Of a stretch of 51,555 nucleotides of DNA, positions 45,698 through 51,555 are shown piece after piece; position 1 is the stretch's first letter, and the number at the start of each line of letters is the position of its first letter. Source of the stretch: Acidobacteriaceae bacterium (lineage in GTDB: Bacteria > Acidobacteriota > Terriglobia > Terriglobales > Acidobacteriaceae). The position numbers and the translations under genes were made by a program. The DNA lies in assembly GCA_003132405.1 (NCBI GenBank), contig PKXQ01000067.1, positions 1-51,555 on the forward strand. The letters are read 5' to 3'. The notes below the pieces were generated by a model. It had not been told where the DNA came from and did not search any database. It was given only the letters and a program-made list of their open reading frames with translations.

Positions 45698-47359
45698 ATG
45701 CAGATGCGACTGCCAATCCGATGCTTAGGATTATTAATCGCTGGCTTAGCGGCGATCTGCTGTTCGGCAATGGCGCAGGCGCGTAATGCTGAGCGCACGC
45801 TGATTCCTACCGGCCCGTACAGCATCGCGGGGATGGCGGTAAATGCAAGAGTTGGAAATGCGCTCGCACGTTGCCGCGTCACCATCGCCGATGCGAAGAA
45901 TCAGAGGAAAGTGCAATCCGTTATCACCGGCGACGACGGGCGCTTTGAGTTTCATGTGCCTGCGGGCAAGTTCTCACTCGGCGGCGCGAAGCGCGGATTC
46001 ATCAGCGCTGGGTATAACCAGCATGACGAGTACGCGACTGCGATCGTAACCGGCGCGGACCTCGACACTGAGAACCTTATTCTGCGGCTGGCCCCGAACG
46101 CGGTGCTCACCGGCCGTGTGCTCGATGAATTCGGCGAGCCCGTCCGCAATGCGCAAATCATGGTCTATCGTCGACAACACTTCGAGGGTGTTGAACGGAC
46201 GTCTCTTTTTCGTAATGCCATGACGGACGATCAAGGGCGTTATGAAGTGACGCCACTTAATGAGGGGACTTACTTCCTTTCGGCTAAGGCTTCGCCATGG
46301 TATGCGGTACATCCAACCTCGAGCGCCGAGGGTGCGGCGAGCTCGCCCGCTCAGGTGGATTCCTCACTCGATGTAGTTTATCCCGCTACCTTCTACGGAG
46401 ACGCCACCGAGGTCGACGGGGCTACTCCGATTGCAGTCCACGGCGGTGATCGTCTGGAAGCTGACATCCATCTGAATCCGGTGCCAGCACTACATCTGAT
46501 CTTCCGCGTGTCTGAAGATCTCAACCGGGGGATGATTCTCCCCCAACTGGAAAAACAGGTCTTCGATGGCACCGAGCACGAGAATGCCGGCAACATTCAA
46601 AGCATTGCCCCTGGCGTGGTTGAGATGGCGGGGATCGCGCCCGGCCGTTACTCAGTTCGGATGCCCGGCTCGAATGGCCAATGGAAAGAGCCCACCGAAG
46701 TCAATCTTGAGAGCGGCGGTGAACTAGACGTTTCTCCGGGTAGATCGACGAGCCAGATTAAGCTGGCGGTTCAGATCGAGGGCGCGGCCACTCTTCTATC
46801 ACAGCTTCAGATTATTCTGCGCCCTAGCAATGGAAAAACGGACTATGGCCAAATGGTGGATGCCAAGGGCGCGGTCGATTTTTCGGATGTCATTGCCGGC
46901 ACCTACGATATTTTGGCTGCGTCCTCAACCCAACGTTATTCAGTGGTTCGCATCGCTTCTGAGGCTGGGATAATTTCCGGACACTCATTGAACGTGCCGG
47001 CGGGAGCGTCGCTCACGTTTGCATTGTCACTGGTCGCCGGATCGGTCACAGTCGACGGCTTCGCGAAGCGCGATGGAAAAGCGGTTTCGGGGGCGATGAT
47101 CGTTCTGATTCCGAAGAATGCGGAGGCAGATCGAGACCACTTTAGGCGCGACGAGAGCGATCTCGACGGAAGTTTCAGTTTGAGCGGTGTGATTCCCGGG
47201 TCGTATACGGTCATCGCGATTGAAGACGGCTGGGATCTGGAATGGTCCGCTCCCGCTGTATTGGCGCAATATCTCAAGCGCGGCCAGACGATCGAGGCGG
47301 GTAATGGGCCGGCGATGGCCATGCACTTAGAGGATGCGGTCGCTGTGCAGGCTAAGTAG
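45698..47359 (+). CDS. Secreted protein with carboxypeptidase-regulatory-like domain, second copy
   Basis: A 553-aa exported protein similar in design to its upstream neighbour. A signal segment (about residues 10-28, LGLLIAGLAAICCSAMAQ) is followed by a carboxypeptidase-regulatory-like Ig domain: SIAGMAVNARVGNALARCRV and GDDGRFEFHVPAGKFSLGG. Later blocks are LTGRVLDEFGEPVRNAQIMV, DDQGRYEVTPLNEGTYFL and DLDGSFSLSGVIPGSYTVIA, each like an Ig repeat. The start at 45698 is preferred over 45632, since it precedes the signal peptide directly. It is 49 nt downstream of the first gene and probably co-transcribed. A strong inverted repeat lies just after its stop codon. Confidence 0.8.
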   Translation: MQMRLPIRCLGLLIAGLAAICCSAMAQARNAERTLIPTGPYSIAGMAVNARVGNALARCRVTIADAKNQRKVQSVITGDDGRFEFHVPAGKFSLGGAKRGFISAGYNQHDEYATAIVTGADLDTENLILRLAPNAVLTGRVLDEFGEPVRNAQIMVYRRQHFEGVERTSLFRNAMTDDQGRYEVTPLNEGTYFLSAKASPWYAVHPTSSAEGAASSPAQVDSSLDVVYPATFYGDATEVDGATPIAVHGGDRLEADIHLNPVPALHLIFRVSEDLNRGMILPQLEKQVFDGTEHENAGNIQSIAPGVVEMAGIAPGRYSVRMPGSNGQWKEPTEVNLESGGELDVSPGRSTSQIKLAVQIEGAATLLSQLQIILRPSNGKTDYGQMVDAKGAVDFSDVIAGTYDILAASSTQRYSVVRIASEAGIISGHSLNVPAGASLTFALSLVAGSVTVDGFAKRDGKAVSGAMIVLIPKNAEADRDHFRRDESDLDGSFSLSGVIPGSYTVIAIEDGWDLEWSAPAVLAQYLKRGQTIEAGNGPAMAMHLEDAVAVQAK

Positions 47360-47364
47360 ACCGG

Positions 47365-47403
47365 GACCTCTGTGGCTGGGAAAAAGTCTTCACCACAGAG
47401 GTC
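47365..47403. repeat. 11-bp inverted repeat after the second Ig-like gene
   Basis: GACCTCTGTGG (47365-47375) is the exact reverse complement of CCACAGAGGTC (47393-47403) with a 17-nt loop. The right arm continues as CACAGAG, part of a CACCACAGAGGTCACAGAG phrase that I recognise as a frequent dispersed repeat in environmental genomes. It may act as a transcript-end hairpin, but no T-run follows. Confidence 0.55.
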
Positions 47404-47448
47404 ACAGAGATTCACACGGGGGAAAAGCTAATGCAACGTGCCCCAGCC

Positions 47449-47700
47449 CTAGCAGCCCCACTCCGCTTCGCCGGGCTTAGCGAAATAACGCCTTGAGTCT
47501 TCGTCTTCGGCAGTCGTCGAAGCCACCTCCAATATAGCGAGACGGGCGGCAGCCACCCTGCGGCTCCTTTCAGGCGTTGATACTTGATCCCATGACTCTG
47601 GTGTGGAGGTTGTGTTGCAGCCAAAATCTGGCGCGAGCGCCTGTTGATAATGGTGAAAAAGTTGTGCGAGCTGTTCCGCTGATACTTCCTGGATGGACAT
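47449..47700 (-). CDS. Small hypothetical protein (83 aa)
   Basis: An 83-aa soluble protein: MSIQEVSAEQLAQLFHHYQQ, then SRRVAAARLAILEVAS and a C-terminal SRRYFAKPGEAEWGC. The RRYFAKPGEAEWGC end recalls small acidobacterial hypotheticals. The start at 47700 is chosen because a good GGAGGAAAG lies 8-9 nt upstream; the longer frame (from 47718) starts inside that site. It is read opposite to its neighbours, in the gap between the second Ig-like gene and the B12-type radical SAM gene. Confidence 0.7.
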   Translation of the reverse strand: MSIQEVSAEQLAQLFHHYQQALAPDFGCNTTSTPESWDQVSTPERSRRVAAARLAILEVASTTAEDEDSRRYFAKPGEAEWGC

Positions 47701-47984
47701 CTGAAAACTTTCCTCCATTTCGCAGTGAGACCCGGTGCTCGGTTGCGCGTGACGCCATACTCATGCTCATGACCGTCGCCGCCGCAGTTCGACCCCTTAC
47801 TCACTGCTTCACCTTATTTGATACAGGGAGCGATAAAATTCGCATAAGAGGTTCATAAGAAGTTCGTAAAGGTAAAAGCAGGTTGAATCGGAGCGGTAAC
47901 CTCTCATCCCACGTAATAGTTTTGTAATGTAACCACGATCACGGCGCATTCCTCGCGTCCGCACTATTCTTCAGCTACAAACCC

Positions 47985-49649
47985 ATGAAAAATGTTTCTA
48001 TGGATACGCATCCCAAGGGAAGTTCTGCGCGCGTGCTGCTGAGTTCGGTGTTTGGGCCGTATGCGCAAGACGACGAATTTGGCAGCCGGGCGATCAATCC
48101 AATGGAGCTCTACCACAACCAGGTCACGCGAGCGCAGGGCAGTTTTTCGCTGCGCATGTTTCATCGCTCCTGGGGAATCATGATGATTCAGCAGAATATT
48201 TCCGCGCCCTGCAGCGTGCTGGATTTTCCTACGCGCGAAAGTTTTGCGCGCGAATTGACTGCGCATAAATACGACATCGTGGGCATCTCATCGATCATCG
48301 TGAATGTCGGCAAGGTGCGGGAAATGTGCCGGATGGTCCGGGAATTGTCGCCGGATTCGACGATCGTAGTGGGCGGACACGTTGCCGCAATTCCCGGCGT
48401 CGAAGAGATGATCGATGCCGATCACATCGTCCGCGGCGAAGGCATCTCCTGGATGCGGCGGTATCTCGGCGAAGATGAGAGCGCCCCGATTCGGCATCCC
48501 AACATTGTCTCAGGCCTCGAGACACGGATCATGGGAATCCGCCTGCCGCAGCGCAAGGGCGGAACCGCCGCGACTATTATTCCTTCGGTGGGCTGCCCCA
48601 TGGGTTGCAACTTCTGCACCACATCAGCCTTTTTTGGCGGCAAGGGGAAGTTTGTCAATTTTTACGAGACTGGCGACGAACTATTTGAGGTGATGTGCAA
48701 GATCGAGGCTGAACTCGAAGTCCATTCTTTTTTTGTCATGGACGAAAACTTTCTTCTGCACCGTACACGCGCCCTGCGCCTACTGGAGCGGATGAAGGAG
48801 GCAGGCAAGAGCTGGGAGCTATCCATCTTTGCTTCAGCCAACGCAATTCGAAAATACACCATGCAGGAACTGGTGGAGCTGGGCGTTTCGTGGGTATGGA
48901 TGGGCCTCGAATCTCCGCGATCGAGTTATAGCAAGCTACAGGGCGAGGACGCCACCCAACTTACGCGCGAGCTGCGCCAACATGGCATAAGAGTGCAGGG
49001 CTCGACCATCATCGGGCTGGAGCATCATACGCCCGAGAATATTGTCGAGGAGATCGAAGCGGCGGTCGCCTATCAGACTGACTTTCATCAGTTCATGCTC
49101 TACACGCCAGTGCCGGGCACTCCGCTCTATAAAGAAATGGCGGAGCAGGGGCGATTGTTGGACGACGTCGACTTTGCCGACGTGCATGGGCAGTATAAAT
49201 TTAATTTCCAGCACAGTGCGATTTCGCGGAACGATTCGAAGCGATTTCTGGATTGGGCGTTCTGGCGCGATTTTGAAAATAATGGCCCCAGTCTCTATCG
49301 CATGTGCCAGACCATGCTGCTGGGCTGGCGGCGCTATAAAGATTATCCCGATCCGCGTGTGCGCGAGCGGTTTGCGCGAGAAGTGAAGAAGCTAAGCAGC
49401 GCCTACAATGCGGCCCTGTGGGTGATGGAGAAGGAGTTCAAGAAAGTAAATCGCGAGGTGAGCGACCGGATTCACAAACTGCGGCGCGAGGTTGAAAAAG
49501 AATTTCCCGTCGCGGCGCGGCTCACGGCGGCGGCGCTGGGGCCTATCTTGTTGTGGTCGACACGACGCGAAGAAAATCGGCTCGCGAAAGGACGCACTTA
49601 TGAGCCTCCGACATTTCTGGAGCGGCGGAATTGGGTCGCGGCGGAGTAG
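47985..49649 (+). CDS. B12-binding-type radical SAM protein
   Basis: A 554-aa radical SAM protein. Residues about 85-160 look like a cobalamin-binding Rossmann domain (HKYDIVGISSIIVNVGKV, IVVGGHVAAIPGVEEMI), but the DxHxxG axial-ligand motif is absent. The SAM cluster C204-x3-C208-x2-C211 is in IPSVGCPMGCNFCTTSAF. FFVMDENFLLH, GVSWVWMGLESP and STIIGLEHHTPENI continue the barrel. A C-terminal region of about 150 residues contains a helical domain rich in Lys/Arg. Enzymes of this class methylate or rearrange unreactive carbons, or couple lipids; the substrate is unknown. The radical SAM gene at 41.5 kb is 4.3 kb upstream on the same strand, separated by two unrelated genes. Confidence 0.85.
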   Translation: MKNVSMDTHPKGSSARVLLSSVFGPYAQDDEFGSRAINPMELYHNQVTRAQGSFSLRMFHRSWGIMMIQQNISAPCSVLDFPTRESFARELTAHKYDIVGISSIIVNVGKVREMCRMVRELSPDSTIVVGGHVAAIPGVEEMIDADHIVRGEGISWMRRYLGEDESAPIRHPNIVSGLETRIMGIRLPQRKGGTAATIIPSVGCPMGCNFCTTSAFFGGKGKFVNFYETGDELFEVMCKIEAELEVHSFFVMDENFLLHRTRALRLLERMKEAGKSWELSIFASANAIRKYTMQELVELGVSWVWMGLESPRSSYSKLQGEDATQLTRELRQHGIRVQGSTIIGLEHHTPENIVEEIEAAVAYQTDFHQFMLYTPVPGTPLYKEMAEQGRLLDDVDFADVHGQYKFNFQHSAISRNDSKRFLDWAFWRDFENNGPSLYRMCQTMLLGWRRYKDYPDPRVRERFAREVKKLSSAYNAALWVMEKEFKKVNREVSDRIHKLRREVEKEFPVAARLTAAALGPILLWSTRREENRLAKGRTYEPPTFLERRNWVAAE

Positions 49650-49651
49650 TT

Positions 49652-50071
49652 TCAGGCGGCGTCGGAGGGCGCTTCGTTGAGCAACGTCTTCATGGAGGCG
49701 AGCAGATGGTTGATGCCAACATCGGTTTTCGAAAGAACCTTCGTGATCCCTACCGCTTCGGCTTCTTTCAACAACTGACCTGAGTATTGCATGGTGAACA
49801 TCACCATCACCGGACGAGGAGAAACACTGGCTATGCGGCGCGCTGCCTCCAGGCCATTCATGACGGGCATCGCCAAATCCAACAGCACCGAATCAGGGTG
49901 AAGTTCGCTGACCATGCGAACCGCGACCTCGCCGTTCTCCGCCTCACCGCAAACCTGCCAATCCGTTTTTTCCTCTACGCAAGAGCGCACCATGCGGCGG
50001 AGGGCAGAGCTGTCATCGACAATCAAGATCTGCTTAGGCAGATAGCCTTCAAGGCACTGCTCACCGGTCAT
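49652..50071 (-). CDS. Single-domain response regulator (CheY-like)
   Basis: A 139-aa receiver domain. The acidic pair is D19/D20 (ILIVDDSSALRRMV), the phosphoacceptor is D65 in SVLLDLAMPVMNGLEA. The switch residue lies in VMFTMQYS and the conserved Lys in KVLSKTD. There is no output domain, so it works by protein contact or phosphotransfer. No histidine kinase is adjacent. It is convergent with the B12-type radical SAM gene, with only 2 nt between them. The start at 50071 (MTGEQCLEG) has no clear ribosome-binding site; a later start before LPKQILIVDD is possible. Confidence 0.9.
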   Translation of the reverse strand: MTGEQCLEGYLPKQILIVDDSSALRRMVRSCVEEKTDWQVCGEAENGEVAVRMVSELHPDSVLLDLAMPVMNGLEAARRIASVSPRPVMVMFTMQYSGQLLKEAEAVGITKVLSKTDVGINHLLASMKTLLNEAPSDAA

Positions 50072-50442
50072 CGTGCAATTTTTTACAGATAAAGTCGAGG
50101 GTGAGACTGGATACCGTCCGTTATCCCGAGATATTTACGCTCTGCTGGTGGAGAAGCAGAGAATGCATGGGCGAGTTGAGTTGACCAAATCCATCGCTCG
50201 AACAGCGGCGGTTGAGATAGGACAATCTAAGTCTACGACGTGTGGCAGAAACGTCCATCGGGTAAACACTGCACGCTAGCGCACATAGCTTGGGTGGGGT
50301 TCTTTGGGCGTGGTTGCGAGACTTGCCTGACTCGTTTGGCAACTGCCCAGCGCCCCGTGGGATCAGCAAACAAATCTTCACGAACAAATCCAAAAGCAAA
50401 GTTCTTGTGCAGAGAGACCTGCGCTTGACGGGCGGTGACGAG
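50072..50442. other. Intergenic region, nothing recognised
   Basis: A divergent gap of about 370 nt between the response-regulator and cysteine-cluster genes. Open frames on both strands lack support. No repeat, hairpin or RNA gene was recognised. Confidence 0.4.
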
Positions 50443-51096
50443 ATGCCCCGCACCCTGCGGTATCCTTGCGATATGCCTTTGCGGCGATTGCCGGCCGGCG
50501 ATGGAGCGCTGCTCCAGATCGTGGATGTTGCGCTCGCGGATACAGCCCGACGCAGCGGCGAGTGGCTGGCGTGTCGTCCCGGATGCACGCAGTGTTGCAT
50601 CGGCGTGTTTGCCATTCATCAACTGGATGCGTTGCGCCTGCAGCACGGGCTCGCGAAACTCGAAAAGCTAGATCCCGAGCGGGCGCGGCGAATTCGCTCT
50701 CGAGCACAAGATTCGATTGAGCGACTGGCATCCCAATTTCCAGGGGACGTAAAAACAGGCGCGCTCGATGCGGAGGTGTTCGAGCCCGGGTCGAAGGCCG
50801 AAGAACGCTTCGCGAAATTTGCCAATGATGAGCCCTGTCCGGTGCTCGATCCCGAGACAGGCTTGTGCGAACTCTATGATGCGCGGCCGATGACTTGCCG
50901 CACGTTTGGTCCACCGGTGCGGTCGGAGGGTGGGCTGGGCGTGTGCGAACTGTGTTTTCACGGTGCGACGGATGAGCAGATTGCGGCGTGCGAGATGGTC
51001 GCTGATCCCGATGACCTGGAAGAGAAGCTGCTCACGCAAGTGGAAAAAGCGCGCGGAAAGGGCAGGCAAACGATTATTGCGTTCGCAGTAAAGTGA
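50443..51096 (+). CDS. YkgJ-type cysteine-cluster protein
   Basis: A 217-aa protein. The conserved cysteine cluster is CRPGCTQCC near residues 41-49, then PCPVLDPETGLCELYDARP and MTCRTFGPPV, the hallmark of the YkgJ/CxxCxxCC family that binds Zn or Fe-S. A further CELCFHG follows. The family is uncharacterised, possibly an iron-sulfur or metal chaperone. The start is uncertain: ATG at 50443 (MPRTLRYPCD) or at 50473 (MPLRRLPAG); a longer frame from 50290 is unlikely to be translated. It is followed by the transhydrogenase-like gene, 129 nt away. Confidence 0.82.
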   Translation: MPRTLRYPCDMPLRRLPAGDGALLQIVDVALADTARRSGEWLACRPGCTQCCIGVFAIHQLDALRLQHGLAKLEKLDPERARRIRSRAQDSIERLASQFPGDVKTGALDAEVFEPGSKAEERFAKFANDEPCPVLDPETGLCELYDARPMTCRTFGPPVRSEGGLGVCELCFHGATDEQIAACEMVADPDDLEEKLLTQVEKARGKGRQTIIAFAVK

Positions 51097-51225
51097 CAGT
51101 TCGTGGGTTCCCACACTTTCAACCTTCATTTATTAAAGCAATCTTAACTTTGAGTTCGATACCATCGATACTTTCGCGGCCAGCCGGAAAGGTGCTAGTT
51201 TCGAGCTGCGGTAGACGACACGCTT

Positions 51226-51555
51226 ATGCAGGCTAACGAATACGACTTGGTGGTGATAGGCAGCGGCCCAGCCGGGCAAAAGGGCGCAATTTGCGCGGCC
51301 AAGATGCGCAAGAAAGTTGCGATCATCGACCGCCGGTTGACGATGGGAGGCGTGTGCGTCCATACCGGGACAATCCCGAGCAAGGTGCTGCGCGAGGCGG
51401 TGCTCTACCTGAGCGGCCTGCGGCAGCGGTCATTCTACGGGCGCGGTTACGTAGTCAAAGATCGGATCATGATGTCAGACCTCGTACTGCGCGCCACGAC
51501 GGTGATGACGCGGGAAGTCGATGTCATCAAATCGCATCTCTGACAATGTCGGCGG
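51226..51555 (+). CDS. sthA: SthA-like soluble pyridine nucleotide transhydrogenase, 5' part, likely frameshifted
   Basis: The first about 105 codons encode the N-terminus of a flavoprotein disulfide-reductase-fold enzyme. It has [17 protein letters not shown] (FAD-binding), [10 protein letters not shown] and [20 protein letters not shown]. As in SthA, the second redox Cys of the usual CxxxxC is missing (CVHTGT), which favours transhydrogenase over lipoamide dehydrogenase. After [10 protein letters not shown] the frame stops at 51541-51543. Reading one base off from there gives SDNVGG, which resembles the family's RNNVE continuation, so a single-base indel near 51538 is likely. The full protein is about 460 aa; the window ends 12 nt later, so the rest cannot be judged. 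Confidence 0.7.

Noticed and set aside
51097..51225. A regulatory RNA or tRNA between the last two genes
   Set aside because: I could not fold a cloverleaf or a clear leader structure; nothing beyond ordinary intergenic sequence was seen.

Overview
The window looks like a piece of an Acidobacteriota chromosome (Terriglobia / Koribacter-like), probably from an environmental or metagenome-derived assembly. This is inferred from family content, not from a marker gene: a HAF-repeat secreted protein, Ser/Thr kinases fused to WD40/TolB-like propellers, large secreted proteins with carboxypeptidase-regulatory-like domains, a heptaheme cytochrome c, several small conserved-looking hypotheticals, and intergenic repeat types that I associate with this phylum. 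Base composition is moderately GC-rich and fairly even. No tRNA, rRNA, CRISPR array or intact insertion sequence was seen.

Left edge (1-1.1 kb): two decayed remnants on the minus strand, an IS integrase fragment running off the window and a frameshifted piece of a kinase-type propeller. 1.1-6.5 kb: a minus-strand cluster of dxr, rseP and ispG (isoprenoid precursor synthesis and a site-2 protease) preceded by an MFS exporter. 6.5-16.2 kb: mixed accessory genes. These are a seven-repeat HAF protein with a candidate riboswitch-like leader and a strong terminator, a cupin, a zinc-ribbon miniprotein, a DUF4230 protein, a receptor-type Ser/Thr kinase, a heptaheme cytochrome c, a frameshifted SDR oxidoreductase and a secreted/anchored methyltransferase. 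16.4-20.3 kb: a tightly overlapping envelope-type operon of ECF sigma factor, zinc-binding anti-sigma factor, B-box-like membrane protein and DUF4097 membrane protein.

20.3-27 kb: a repeat-rich 1 kb intergenic region, then an NAD(P)-binding protein, an amino-acid permease, a dienelactone-hydrolase-like enzyme and a CoA-transferase pair (scoA/scoB) split by a dispersed repeat. 27-33.5 kb: an aromatic amino-acid supraoperon read right to left, trpC-trpF-trpB-(small unknown)-trpA-aroQ-aroF-tyrA. It combines the common entry step (DAHP synthase), the chorismate branch to tyrosine/phenylalanine and the late tryptophan steps; trpE/G/D are absent from the window. Divergent from it is a membrane pyrophosphatase.

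36.6-43.7 kb (plus strand): a stand-alone LigD-type primase/polymerase, a DUF72 protein, a secreted unknown, a PilT-like ATPase and a 721-aa radical SAM protein whose cysteine layout resembles tetraether-lipid synthase (Tes, MJ0619). 43.8-49.6 kb: two large secreted Ig-like proteins, then a B12-binding-type radical SAM protein. 49.6 kb to the end: a single-domain response regulator, a cysteine-cluster protein and the 5' part of a transhydrogenase-like flavoprotein that appears frameshifted just before the window ends. The Tes-like enzyme, the small protein embedded between trpB and trpA, the sigma/anti-sigma/DUF4097 operon and the riboswitch-like leader are the items most worth follow-up.
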